From positions 1-64,000 of the forward strand of contig JAEZHY010000003.1 of assembly GCA_023416335.1 (NCBI GenBank): a stretch of 64,000 bases of DNA, read 5' to 3'. How positions within the stretch are numbered: the first letter of the stretch is position 1; the number at the start of each line of letters is the position of its first letter. This document shows, in pieces, positions 25,681 to 35,478 of this stretch. The notes beneath the pieces were generated by a model that made no database searches, had not been told where the DNA came from, and worked only from the letters and a program-made list of their open reading frames with translations. The position numbers were made by a program, and so were the translations under genes. Origin of the DNA: Pseudomonadota bacterium (GTDB lineage: Bacteria > Desulfobacterota > Syntrophobacteria > Syntrophobacterales > Syntrophobacteraceae).

Positions 25681-28600
25681 ATGATCAACAGGATCATCGA
25701 TTTTTGCGCCAACAACCGGTTTCTCGTCTTCGTTTTTATTGGAGCCGCCGTCTTCGCCGGTCTCTATTCGATGAAGCACATTACCCTGGATGCCATCCCC
25801 GATCTTTCGGATACGCAGGTCATTATCTACTCGAAGTGGGACCGCAGCCCTGACATCATGGAGGACCAGGTCACATACCCGATCGTCACCGCCATGCTGG
25901 GAGTGCCCGGCGTGAAGGGCATACGAGGGTCGACGGACTTCGGCTATTCGTTCGTGACGGTCATATTCGAGGACGGGACCGACATCTACTGGGCAAGGTC
26001 AAGGATAGTCGAATACCTGAACAACATTTTGCCGAAGCTGCCCCAGGGCGTTCAGGTGGAATTGGGACGAGACGCCACATCGATTGGCTGGGTGTTCCAG
26101 TATGCGCTGGTCGATACGACCGGGAAGCACAATCTTGCCGAATTGCGTTCGGTCCAGGACTGGTTCCTGAAATTTGAGATCCAGTCCCTGCCGGGAGTTG
26201 CCGAAGTCGCGCCGATCGGCGGATTTGTTCGGCAATACCAGGTGAACCTCGACCCGAATTCGCTTCTTGCCTACAACATTTCGCTCGAAAAAGTGATGAA
26301 CGCCATCCGCGAGGGCAATAACGACGTCGGAGGGCGGCTCGTCGAACTCTCCGGACGCGAGTACATGGTTCGCGGCCGCGGTTATGTGAAATCGCTGAGC
26401 GACATCGAAAACATCGTCGTCGGTACAAATGAGGGAACCGGCACGCCGATTCTGGTGAAGAACCTGGGCAACGTCGTTCTCGGGCCCGACCTGCGCCGCG
26501 GAGTCGCCGACCTGGACGGCCAGGGCGACACCGTGGGCGGAATCGTCATTATGCGGTACGGTGAAAACGCACTTACCGTGATCGACAGAGTCAAAAAGAA
26601 GCTGGCCGAAATCGAACCCAACCTGCCTCCCGGCATTAAGCTCGTTACGACTTACGACCGGGCGGACCTGATAGAGCGCTCGATCGACACTCTCCAAGGT
26701 ACCCTGATCGAGGAACTCATAATCGTAAGCCTCGTGATCCTCATTTTTCTCTGGCACATCCCGAGCGCCCTAATTCCGATCATCACCATTCCCGTGGCGG
26801 TCATCATCTCTTTCATACCTATGTGGGGGATGGGGATTACCGCAAACATCATGTCCCTCGGTGGAATTGCGATCGCAATCGGAGCGATGGTGGACGCGGC
26901 AATCGTGGTGGTCGAGCAGACCCACAAGAAGCTCGAACACTGGGATGCGGAGGGACGACCCGGCAATTTTAAGGATGTCGTCATCGGTGCGGTAAAGGAA
27001 GTAGGAGGGCCGAGCTTCTTCGCACTGCTGGTGATCGCCGTTTCGTTCATGCCCGTCTTTACGCTGGAAGCTATGGAAGGGCGTCTTTTCAAGCCTCTTG
27101 CATTCACCAAGAACTTTTCGATGATTGTCGCCGCACTCCTGGCGATTACGCTCGATCCTGCAATCCGTCTGCTTTTCACTCATATGAAGGACTTTTCGTT
27201 CCGGCCGAGATTCCTCGCCCGTGCTGCGAATGCCGTTCTTGTAGGAAAGATCCACAGCGAAGAGACCCATCCGATCAGCCGCCCGCTCATGCGGATTTAC
27301 CACCCCATAGTGGAATTCGTGCTCAGACACCAGTGGATCACGATTATGTCCGCAGTTCTGGTGCTCCTATATACGTTCACTCCCTCTGCGTGGGTTTCCG
27401 GAAAAATACCCGGCATAGGGGTTTTTGAAAGGCTCGGATCCGAGTTCATGCCGCCTCTCGATGAAGGATCGCTGCTGTACATGCCGACAACCATACCGGG
27501 CATTTCAGTGGCGGAGGCCCAGAGGGTGCTCCAGGTCCAGGACAAGATCCTGAAGAGCTTTCCCGAGGTGGACCGCGTATTCGGAAAAGCCGGCCGGGCG
27601 GAGACCGCCACCGATCCTGCTCCGCTCTCTATGATGGAGACGGTGATTCTTCTCAAGCCGCAGTCGGAGTGGCCCAAAATCCCGACCTGGTATTCCGAAT
27701 GGGCGCCCGAATGGCTGAAAGGAATTTTGCGAAGAGCATGGCCCGATCACCGGAGCACGGAAGACCTGATCCACGGACCCGGAGGGCTCGACCAGGCTAT
27801 GCAGATTCCCGGGGTGGTCAACGCCTGGACGATGCCTATCAAAGCCAGGATCGACATGCTCAATACGGGGATTCGAACCCCCGTGGGCATTAAAGTCCTC
27901 GGTCCGGACCTCAAAAAGATCGAGGAGATCGGCAAGGAAATCGAATCCGCCCTCAGGGGAGTTGCGGGAACCTCCAATGCTTACGCCGAGCGCACGGCCG
28001 GCGGCTACTTCCTGGATTTCGACCTGAAGCGGGACGAACTTGCGCGCTACGGTCTCACCATAGCCCAGGTCGAAAGTGCCATCACTTCAGCAATAGGCGG
28101 CGAGAACATCACCACAACAATCGAGGGACGTGAACGTTACCCGATAAGCCTGCGATACATGCGCGACTACCGGAGTACGATCGACCGGCTGAACAGGACG
28201 ATGATTTCGACGATGAGCGGGGCGCAGATTCCCATCGTGCAGGTTGCGGATATCAAACTCATTTCCGGTCCCGGAATGATCCGGGACGAAAATGCAAGAC
28301 TCAGCGGCTATGTCACAGTCGATATTTCCGGCCGTGATGTCGGCAGCTACGTTGAAGATGCCAAGAAGGTGGTAAGCACGCACGTACAGCTTCCGCCCGG
28401 CTACACCCTTACCTGGAGCGGTCAGTACGAAAGCATGATCCGGGTGAAGGACAGACTGATAGTTGTCGTCCCCATTACGCTGTTCATCATATTTATGCTC
28501 ATCTATTTCAATACGAAGTCGGTGGCGAAAACATTCATCATCTTTCTCGCTGTTCCGTTTTCGGCTGTCGGTGCAGTCTGGTTCCTGTACTTCCTCGGGT

Positions 28601-29007
28601 ACAACATGAGCATCGCGGTCTGGGTCGGTTTGATCGCACTAATGGGAGTCGATGCGGAAACGGGTGTTTTTATGCTGCTCTATCTGGACCTCGCCTATTA
28701 TTCCAGGCGGGACAAGGGCCTAATGAATACGAAGCAGGACCTGCGGGAAGCCATCGTGGAGGGTGCCGTCAAAAGACTGCGTCCCAAGTTCATGACGGTA
28801 GCCGTCATGTTCCTGGGCCTGGTTCCAATCATGTGGTCCATGGGAGCGGGTTCCGATGTAATGAAGCGGATCGCCGCACCGATGATCGGAGGGATTTTCA
28901 CATCTTTCCTCATGGAGCTTCTGGTTTACCCGGCTATATATGAAGTGTGGCGCTGGCATTTCCACCTGAAGAAAAAAAGGTCTGCTTTGGGTGAAAATCC
29001 GGCTTAA
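25681..29007 (+). CDS. cusA: CusA/CzcA-type RND heavy-metal efflux transporter
   Basis: A 1108-residue proton-driven pump of the HME-RND class. It has the usual plan: a first span (NNRFLVFVFIGAAVFAGLYS), a large periplasmic loop with DLSDTQVIIYSKWD, five spans with the relay motif GAMVDAAIVVVEQ, a second loop and five more spans with GLIALMGVDAETGVF. The second loop holds a methionine-rich entry (GSEFMPPLDEGSLLYMPTTI) typical of Cu/Ag pumps. It is slightly longer than E. coli CusA. Its partner cusB lies upstream; no CusC-like outer-membrane channel gene is present in the window. Confidence 0.95.
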   Translation: MINRIIDFCANNRFLVFVFIGAAVFAGLYSMKHITLDAIPDLSDTQVIIYSKWDRSPDIMEDQVTYPIVTAMLGVPGVKGIRGSTDFGYSFVTVIFEDGTDIYWARSRIVEYLNNILPKLPQGVQVELGRDATSIGWVFQYALVDTTGKHNLAELRSVQDWFLKFEIQSLPGVAEVAPIGGFVRQYQVNLDPNSLLAYNISLEKVMNAIREGNNDVGGRLVELSGREYMVRGRGYVKSLSDIENIVVGTNEGTGTPILVKNLGNVVLGPDLRRGVADLDGQGDTVGGIVIMRYGENALTVIDRVKKKLAEIEPNLPPGIKLVTTYDRADLIERSIDTLQGTLIEELIIVSLVILIFLWHIPSALIPIITIPVAVIISFIPMWGMGITANIMSLGGIAIAIGAMVDAAIVVVEQTHKKLEHWDAEGRPGNFKDVVIGAVKEVGGPSFFALLVIAVSFMPVFTLEAMEGRLFKPLAFTKNFSMIVAALLAITLDPAIRLLFTHMKDFSFRPRFLARAANAVLVGKIHSEETHPISRPLMRIYHPIVEFVLRHQWITIMSAVLVLLYTFTPSAWVSGKIPGIGVFERLGSEFMPPLDEGSLLYMPTTIPGISVAEAQRVLQVQDKILKSFPEVDRVFGKAGRAETATDPAPLSMMETVILLKPQSEWPKIPTWYSEWAPEWLKGILRRAWPDHRSTEDLIHGPGGLDQAMQIPGVVNAWTMPIKARIDMLNTGIRTPVGIKVLGPDLKKIEEIGKEIESALRGVAGTSNAYAERTAGGYFLDFDLKRDELARYGLTIAQVESAITSAIGGENITTTIEGRERYPISLRYMRDYRSTIDRLNRTMISTMSGAQIPIVQVADIKLISGPGMIRDENARLSGYVTVDISGRDVGSYVEDAKKVVSTHVQLPPGYTLTWSGQYESMIRVKDRLIVVVPITLFIIFMLIYFNTKSVAKTFIIFLAVPFSAVGAVWFLYFLGYNMSIAVWVGLIALMGVDAETGVFMLLYLDLAYYSRRDKGLMNTKQDLREAIVEGAVKRLRPKFMTVAVMFLGLVPIMWSMGAGSDVMKRIAAPMIGGIFTSFLMELLVYPAIYEVWRWHFHLKKKRSALGENPA

Positions 29008-29125
29008 CATTGTTTGTAGAAACGGTGCATCACCCCTCATCGACTGGAACCGGGAGGTTGCCGGTGCGCGGGTGATGCAGCCGGTTATGACCGTATGTTT
29101 AATGGCTTTCTATAAAGGAGAGGGT

Positions 29126-29395
29126 ATGAGAAAGGTTCGGCTGGTTGTATTCGCTTTTGTGATTTTCGGGTTGCTTTGCATGGGTCCGGGACTGTCCGGG
29201 TTGGCCTATGCGGCTGCGCAGACCAAGTGCCCGGTGCTGAACAATCCGATCGACAAGAATGTATACGTCGATTACCAGGGAAAGCGCGTCTATTTCTGCT
29301 GTTCTGCCTGCATCGACGATTTCAAAAAGGACCCGCAGAAATATCTGAAGAAAATGGAAGCCGAGGGAATCACTCCGGAAAAGGCTCCGAAGTGA
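29126..29395 (+). CDS. Exported YHS-domain protein
   Basis: An 89-residue protein. AAAGGAG at 29114-29120 supports ATG 29126 rather than the longer frame that begins inside cusA. A signal peptide (VRLVVFAFVIFGLLCMGPGLSGLAYA) precedes a YHS-like domain: TKCPVLNNPIDKNVYVDYQG, then VYFCCSACIDDFKKDPQKYL. YHS domains bind metals and often accompany copper transport proteins. The gene is 118 bp downstream of cusA on the same strand and is probably the last gene of the operon, perhaps a periplasmic metal chaperone. Confidence 0.85.
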   Translation: MRKVRLVVFAFVIFGLLCMGPGLSGLAYAAAQTKCPVLNNPIDKNVYVDYQGKRVYFCCSACIDDFKKDPQKYLKKMEAEGITPEKAPK

Positions 29396-30207
29396 GTGAA
29401 CAGTGAACGAATCAGTGAGCAGTGAACTGAAAAAACAATTCTCCCTTACCCCTTTTCTGAAGGGGTAGGGGAATCAGTAGGGAGCGCAGGGGTCTTAAGA
29501 GCCGGTGGCGCTACACCACTATTGAGAGACGGAGGCCGGAATCTTTTGTGATGGTGGAATGTAAAGCAAGTGGACGATGAGTCGCGTAAGGTGGGGGAGC
29601 GGAGCGGTGTAATGCTTCATCGTGCCCACCGTCCGATACGGTCCGATGATTTTTTTGCATTAATTTCAAGGAAATACCGCCGGCCCTTAAGAAGCCTTGC
29701 GGTCATATACCGTCAACACAGCTTGAATGAGAGCCAAAAACCGCCGTTCCCGTTGAGTTGAGGCACGGTTTCCTGACCGTGCCGGCCTGGAACCGAGAAA
29801 ATGGCTGGTCGGGAGATCGCGCAAAAACAAGGGAAAGAATATTCTGTGCGTAAGGGCAGGCGCCATATTAAGCATAATGCTAATTGATTCGATTTGATTC
29901 CAAAAACGATGGGTTCCCGCTCCGCTCCCACCCATCCTACGGCCCTTCCGGTTGGTGCCCACCCACTCGGATCAGGCCCCTTCTGAGAATGGCCGGGCGG
30001 TGGACACCGGAAAACGTCACATTTACGAATCTCTTACCAAGTACCTGTTCAACCGATTTTCCAAATCCCTTCTCCATCCTCTTGATTCAATCCGGGAACG
30101 TTCCTTTCGCGATGTCCTTGCACTTCCGCCTTCACCCGCAACCTCCCGCATGGTAATAAAAAGGGGAGACATTGCTCTGAACCGGCCGACAAGGAGGATG
30201 TGCTGCC
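29396..30207. other. Repeat-rich spacer before the molybdopterin gene
   Basis: No credible gene. It contains a GTGAACAGTGAGCAGTGA-type stretch (29393-29432) and a TACCCCTT/AAGGGGTA hairpin at 29447-29467 that may end the cus transcript. It also holds an inverted P1 palindrome (29762-29783), a GATGGGTTCCCGCTCCGCTC element at 29907-29943 and GTGCCCACC-type elements near 29617 and 29956. A strong AAGGAGG lies at the far end, ahead of ATG 30208. Confidence 0.6.
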
Positions 30208-32289
30208 ATGAAGGAAGACACCCGTTGGGTCAAGACGCATTGTGCCCGCATGGATCACGGTGGCTGCGGTTTGCTGGTCGAAGCCGGAGGAAACGACATC
30301 CTGCAGGTCCGGGGAGATCCGGAAGGATATCTGAACAAGGGCTATACCTGCTTCAAGGGCAGGGTTTCGGCCGAGCGGCTCAACCACCCGAATCGTCTCC
30401 GGTATCCACTGAAGCGTGCAGGAAAGCGCGGGGAGGGCAAGTGGCAGCGCATCTCATGGGATGAAGCGCTGGATGAGACAGCGAAGAATCTTCTTCGAAT
30501 AAAATCGGAATTCGGTGCGCGCGCCGTCGCATTCGGGGCCGGAATGCCCAAAGGGCTCGAACATTTCGTCCTCATTCGGTTTGCCAATATCTTCGGTTCC
30601 CCAAACGTAGTAGCTTCGCAGGATGTCTGCCACGCTCCCCGGGAGATCACGGGGATCCATACCTGCGGATTTTACCCCGTCGCCGACCTGCACAATCCGA
30701 CCCGACTGATCCTCTCCTGGGCAAGCAATATCCTCTCCACCAGTGAAGAAGGGCAGATCGCCTCCCTCGCGCTGTCTCAGCTCAAGGCAGGCGCCAAACT
30801 TATCGTGGTAGATCCCCGCAGGACGGAACTTGCCGAGCGGGCCGATCTGTGGCTTCAGCTGCGACCCGGAACGGCACAGGCGCTTGCCCTCAGCTTTCTT
30901 AACGTGATTATCGAAGAATCGCTTTACGACAGGGAGTTTGTCGAGAAATACACATACGGCTTCAATGAGCTGGCGCAGCATGTGAAACTGTATGCCCCGG
31001 AAAAGGTTTCCGACATCACCTGGGTCCCGGCCGACCTGATTCGCAGGGCCGCGCGGATGTATGCCGAGGCAAAACCGGCGGCGCTCCAGTGGGGGAACGC
31101 AATCGAGCACGACCTTAACGTCTTCGATGCTACCCGGTCCCTTGTTCTTCTCATGGCCATCTGCGGCAATCTCGAAGTGCCCGGCGGAAATGTTCATGCC
31201 CACGACCCGGAAATTCTCGGACTTGGAAAATTTGTCCGGGCAGACCTCCTTCCCGACAAGCGCAAAGAAATGATCGGCGCGTACCACGGCACCATCCCCG
31301 GGATGATGACGGTTCCCCCGGCATATTTTCGGAAAGCGGTTCTCGAAGGGGTGCCCTATCCAGTCAGGGCTTATTACGGTATGTGCACCAACCCGCTCGT
31401 AGCCTGGGCCGACAGCAAGGTTACCTATGAAGCTTTCATGAAGCTCGACTTTGTTGCCGTATCGGAGATCTTCATGACGCCTACAGCTTCGCTTGCCGAT
31501 ATCGTATTCCCGGTTGCACACCATTTCGAGATGAACGACATCGGCCACTACGGCATCGGGCACGGGATGATTCTTGCCCGGCCAAAGGTGGTGGAACCGC
31601 CCGAAGAGTGCCGCCCCGACATGGAGATCATGAACGAACTTGGCAAGCGTATATCTACGGCCGAACTGTGGCACGATAATTCTGAAGAATTTCTGGAGGA
31701 TGTGCTCCGGCCTTCAGGTTTGAATTTCCGGGAATTTGCCGAAAAAGGATATCTCAAAGGGCCCGACCGCTTCAAACAGTACCTCGAAAAAGGCTTCCGA
31801 ACGCCGTCGGGTAAAGTGGAACTCGTACTGAGCACGGCGGAGGAGTTGAAATTGAAGCCGCTGCCAGAGTTTGCCGGACTGCCGGAAGACGAAGATCCGG
31901 AATTCCCGCTCATTCTGATCAGCGCGAAGAGCCGCTACTATTTGTTGTCGTCATACCGGTGGGTTGAAAAGCTCCAGCAAAAGCGGCCCGTACCGCGGGT
32001 GGAGATTCATCCCGAGACGGCGGCGGGCTATGGAATCGAAGAGGGTGACGAGGTAGTCATCGAAACGCGGTACGGAGAAATCACCCAGACGGCACACGTT
32101 ACCGATATTGTCCATCCGCGCGTGATCAGTGCCGCCCTGGGCTGGTGGTTTCCGGAAGGACATCCTGCGGAGCAATTCGACTGGCGGAAGTCGAATTTCA
32201 ATATGCTTACTTCTGTTGGAAAGCTCGGAAAAGAGTTCGGAACGCCGAATATCAAGAACCTGCCGTGCAGGGTTCGGAAGAGGAACTGA
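30208..32289 (+). CDS. Molybdopterin oxidoreductase, DMSO-reductase family
   Basis: A 693-residue cytoplasmic protein without Tat signal. AAGGAGG supports the start. The N-terminal iron-sulfur motif is odd: Cys12, Asp16, Cys20 and Cys48 occupy the four ligand places, so the second cysteine of the usual set is Asp. DVCHAPREIT at about 139-148 aligns with the active-site VUHGP of formate dehydrogenase H, with Cys141 as the likely Mo/W ligand and His142 next to it. Later motifs include IVVDPRRTELAERADLWLQL and GNLEVPGGN. The C-terminal cofactor-binding domain is present (VEIHPETAAGYGIEEGDEV). The substrate is unknown. No ferredoxin-like partner gene is adjacent. Confidence 0.9.
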   Translation: MKEDTRWVKTHCARMDHGGCGLLVEAGGNDILQVRGDPEGYLNKGYTCFKGRVSAERLNHPNRLRYPLKRAGKRGEGKWQRISWDEALDETAKNLLRIKSEFGARAVAFGAGMPKGLEHFVLIRFANIFGSPNVVASQDVCHAPREITGIHTCGFYPVADLHNPTRLILSWASNILSTSEEGQIASLALSQLKAGAKLIVVDPRRTELAERADLWLQLRPGTAQALALSFLNVIIEESLYDREFVEKYTYGFNELAQHVKLYAPEKVSDITWVPADLIRRAARMYAEAKPAALQWGNAIEHDLNVFDATRSLVLLMAICGNLEVPGGNVHAHDPEILGLGKFVRADLLPDKRKEMIGAYHGTIPGMMTVPPAYFRKAVLEGVPYPVRAYYGMCTNPLVAWADSKVTYEAFMKLDFVAVSEIFMTPTASLADIVFPVAHHFEMNDIGHYGIGHGMILARPKVVEPPEECRPDMEIMNELGKRISTAELWHDNSEEFLEDVLRPSGLNFREFAEKGYLKGPDRFKQYLEKGFRTPSGKVELVLSTAEELKLKPLPEFAGLPEDEDPEFPLILISAKSRYYLLSSYRWVEKLQQKRPVPRVEIHPETAAGYGIEEGDEVVIETRYGEITQTAHVTDIVHPRVISAALGWWFPEGHPAEQFDWRKSNFNMLTSVGKLGKEFGTPNIKNLPCRVRKRN

Positions 32290-32851
32290 AGCCGGAACTC
32301 AAGGGGGACGGCAGTTTTTCATTCTCGTTCAAACGCGCCGGCGGCGTGTCGGCCCCGCTGGATCCCGGCACAAAAGCGCCGCCGGGATGACGGATGTGGG
32401 AGCACGGTTCCACACCGGCACGGTCGGGAACCCGTGCCTCAACGCAGATTTTTTATTTATCCCCTTCAGGGAAAAGAACAAAGTGACGATTGGCGCGCCC
32501 AATCCCGGGGTGGCGCTCCGCTGACCCCGGGCTATTGGTTAGGTAGCGCTTTCAGCGCAAAAAACGACTCGGCTCGCTTAAGTTGACGCATGCGGGAGAC
32601 AAGTGTCAGGGGCGCCCGGTACTATTGCCCGCAAGGGTGGGCGGCACGGGTGACACGGGCAACGTTCTTTTGTTGCCCGTGCCGGAGGCAAGAGGGTTCG
32701 ACGGACAGTATCCCGCAAAGGATGGGCCGACTTTCCGGCAATTGCCTTGAACCAGTGTGGCCGTCACACTCCCATTCACCTCTTTTGCCTCTTCCTTTTG
32801 GAAAGAAATGACTTAAGATTCAGCTCATCCACCTATACTTCCTGATAATAA
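32290..32851. other. Spacer with REP-like palindromes
   Basis: No gene seen. It contains a P1 palindrome copy at 32418-32438 and CCCGGGGT/ACCCCGGG at 32504-32531, which forms an 8-bp stem. A CGGCACGGGTGACACGGGC stretch near 32641 is related to repeats elsewhere in the window. The promoter of the GlnD-like gene should lie in the AT-richer last 60 bp. Confidence 0.55.
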
Positions 32852-35446
32852 ATGGAAACGGACATGATGCAGAACATCTCAGAATCGTTGAGAAAGCAGC
32901 GCGAACTCATTCTCGAGGAGGGGAGCGAGCAGGCCCTGGACCGCCACACGAGCCTTCTGGAGATCGCGATCATCTCGCTCTACAACCGTCTCGCGAACAG
33001 GCTTCTGGACGGATCCGAGGCATTTCGGGCCGGCGGGGCCATTGCTGCGATCGGGCCTTTCGGGCACGGAGTATCCGGTCCGACCCAGGCTGTACCGATT
33101 CTGTACCTCCATGCCGATGATGCTCCCATCAAAGATTCCTGGATTGACGAGATCACCGAACCTCTCATTGATGCCGGCTGGAAGGTTGAGGCCGTTCAAG
33201 GGTCGGTACGGCAGATCATCGACAAGGCGAAGAATGCACCCGCCCTCATGCTCAAGCTCATGGATATGCGGTACATTTCGGGTAATAAGGCCCTGGCGGA
33301 GCAACTCGAAAAGGCGATTGACGATTACATCGGGGCGAACAGGACCCCATTTCTTCTTTCCCTCCGCGAGGCGGCGGCTTCACGGGATAAGCTGATCGAG
33401 CAGGCCCGGAACTGGCTTGAACCGGATCTGGAGGAAAGTCCGGGCGGTCTTTCGGAAATCAACGGGATAAGGTTTGCGTGCCGAATCGCTTCCAACATCC
33501 GGAGCCTTGAGGACGCCATATTCCAAGGCTACCTGACTCGTCAGGAAGTGGATTTCCTGCAGAATGCCGAGAAATCCTTCCGCCGCTACCTGACCCTGCT
33601 CCAGAGCGCTTCCGGCGATTCTTCCACAATCCTGCCCGTACGGGAGCAGGAGTTGCTCGCAAGAAAACTCGGTTATTCGGAAATTTCCGGCTTTCTCCCG
33701 GTCGAGATTTTTATGCAGCATGTACACCAGACATTCCACGGCGTTGCCGAGGTTGCCCGTGAGTTTTGGGAGCGGGTGGAGGAGAGCAGGGCCGACAGGT
33801 CCGAAGACAACGGGACCGAACTCGAAGAGGGTATTGTCTCACGGTTTGGGAAAATCTACATTCAAACCGAGCGCTATCCCGCCACTCCCGGGCATCTTGT
33901 CCACCTGTTCGCGCTGGCTGCGAAGCAGCGGCTCGGCCTGGCAAACGTTACCCGGCAATGGATCATGCACAACAGAAACGTACTGGATTCGGCATCCGGG
34001 GACCCGAACGTGAAGGACGAACTTCTCGCTCTGCTTCGCGCCGATTCGCCCGAAATTCCCTTGCTGCGCCGATTCTACAGCTACGGCCTTATGACCGCGA
34101 TCATCCCGGAACTCGGTTCGGTACACGGTTTGGTACAGCATGATGCCTTCCACCTATATCCCGTTCAGGAACACCATCTGCGCACCTGCTCCGAGCTGAA
34201 AAGGCTCCTTGCGGGGAGGTATGCTGAAACCGAGCCCGATCTGACTCGAACCGCGGCCGATATGACCGACCCCGCGCTTCTGCTCCTGGCCGGACTCCTC
34301 CATGACCTCGGAAAAAGTTCGGGAAGCGGGCACGCGGCGAAGGGCGGCGAAATGATCCCGCCGATTGCGAAGCGGCTCGGCCTTTCCGCCCAGGAGACCG
34401 ATACGGTGCAGTTCCTCGTTGCGCAGCACCTGCTCCTGATCGACAGTGCATCGATGCGCGATCTTGCAGACCCCGAAATGCTGGCCGGCTGTACCGCCGC
34501 GGTCGGGAAGCCGGAATACCTCGATCAGCTTTTGCTGCTGACTTTCGCGGACATGATGTCGACAGGTCCCAGGGCACGCGAAAAGTGGCGCGACACCCCG
34601 GTTATGGATCTCTATTGCAGTATCTCCAATATCCTGGAGAAAGGGGAACCCAGCTCCCAGGTCATTGCAGAGAAGGCGGCGAGGGTAAAGAAGCAACTGC
34701 AGGCCCGGATCTCCGATCTCATGGGGGCCGAGGAACTCGAAACTTATTTTTCCCGGCTGGCTCCCCGGTATCTCATCACGATTTCGCCCGAGGAGATCGT
34801 CAAGCACCTGCGGCTCGGGCGCTACCTGCAGGCATCGGGAGAGCAATTCGTCTGGGAAGTCTCTGCCGGGCGGGAAACCGCGGAAATTACGGTTATAAGC
34901 TGGGACAAGCCGGCCTTTCTTTCCCGGGCCGCCGGTATTCTTACGCTCCACGGTTTGAACATTATGAGCGCCCAGGCGTTCATGATGAACGAAGAAATGA
35001 TTCTGCTCATTTTCCAGTGCCGGCTCCCGGAAAAAGACGGGGCCGCAATGCATTGGGATAATCTCAAGAAAGACATGGACCGCCTGATCAACGGCAAGCT
35101 GGCCCTGGATTACAGAATTGCGGCGCACTCCTCCGGGGGGAGCCGGCGGAAGGTCGTTCGCTCGAGTCCGAGCACGATAGTGATCGATAACGAGTCTTCC
35201 GCCATGTACACCATCCTGGAGGTCTATACCCTGGACAGAATAGGTCTTCTCTATACGATCACCAGGACACTCTATGAACTGCAGATGCTGATTTCCGTAG
35301 CGAAAATCACCACCAAGGGCGATCAGGTCGCCGACGTGTTTTATGTAAGGACCGACAAGCGGGAAAAAGTCACCGATCCGGAGCAGATCACGGAAATCCA
35401 GAGGGCACTGCGCTATAGCCTGGATGGGAAGGCGGAGTGGAATTAA
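32852..35446 (+). CDS. GlnD-like protein with degenerate uridylyltransferase site
   Basis: An 864-residue protein with the full GlnD plan: nucleotidyltransferase-like domain, linker, HD domain and two ACT domains. GlnD normally adds UMP to PII when nitrogen is short and removes it when glutamine is high. Here the motif GGYGRGELxPxSDIDLLIL aligns without gaps with residues 68-86, but both catalytic aspartates are replaced (Ala80, Pro82) and the second glycine is Pro69. The HD site is intact (LAGLLHDLGKSSG, His484-Asp485; HLYPVQEHHLR upstream). The two ACT domains begin near residues 670 and 785. It might only remove UMP, or only sense. No good ribosome site precedes ATG 32852; ATG 32864 is an alternative start. 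Confidence 0.88.
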   Translation: METDMMQNISESLRKQRELILEEGSEQALDRHTSLLEIAIISLYNRLANRLLDGSEAFRAGGAIAAIGPFGHGVSGPTQAVPILYLHADDAPIKDSWIDEITEPLIDAGWKVEAVQGSVRQIIDKAKNAPALMLKLMDMRYISGNKALAEQLEKAIDDYIGANRTPFLLSLREAAASRDKLIEQARNWLEPDLEESPGGLSEINGIRFACRIASNIRSLEDAIFQGYLTRQEVDFLQNAEKSFRRYLTLLQSASGDSSTILPVREQELLARKLGYSEISGFLPVEIFMQHVHQTFHGVAEVAREFWERVEESRADRSEDNGTELEEGIVSRFGKIYIQTERYPATPGHLVHLFALAAKQRLGLANVTRQWIMHNRNVLDSASGDPNVKDELLALLRADSPEIPLLRRFYSYGLMTAIIPELGSVHGLVQHDAFHLYPVQEHHLRTCSELKRLLAGRYAETEPDLTRTAADMTDPALLLLAGLLHDLGKSSGSGHAAKGGEMIPPIAKRLGLSAQETDTVQFLVAQHLLLIDSASMRDLADPEMLAGCTAAVGKPEYLDQLLLLTFADMMSTGPRAREKWRDTPVMDLYCSISNILEKGEPSSQVIAEKAARVKKQLQARISDLMGAEELETYFSRLAPRYLITISPEEIVKHLRLGRYLQASGEQFVWEVSAGRETAEITVISWDKPAFLSRAAGILTLHGLNIMSAQAFMMNEEMILLIFQCRLPEKDGAAMHWDNLKKDMDRLINGKLALDYRIAAHSSGGSRRKVVRSSPSTIVIDNESSAMYTILEVYTLDRIGLLYTITRTLYELQMLISVAKITTKGDQVADVFYVRTDKREKVTDPEQITEIQRALRYSLDGKAEWN

Positions 35447-35478
35447 TTTTCGAGTAAAACTCAAGGCGAGGTTTTCAA

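Noticed and set aside
27863..27884. tRNA T-arm-like sequence (GGGGATTCGAACCCCCG)
   Set aside because: It lies inside cusA in frame (NTGIRTPVG), and no acceptor stem, D-arm or anticodon arm surrounds it, so it is chance similarity.
29952..30464. 170-residue plus-strand frame overlapping the molybdopterin gene start
   Set aside because: It starts in repeat DNA, overlaps a strongly supported gene in another frame and shows no motif.
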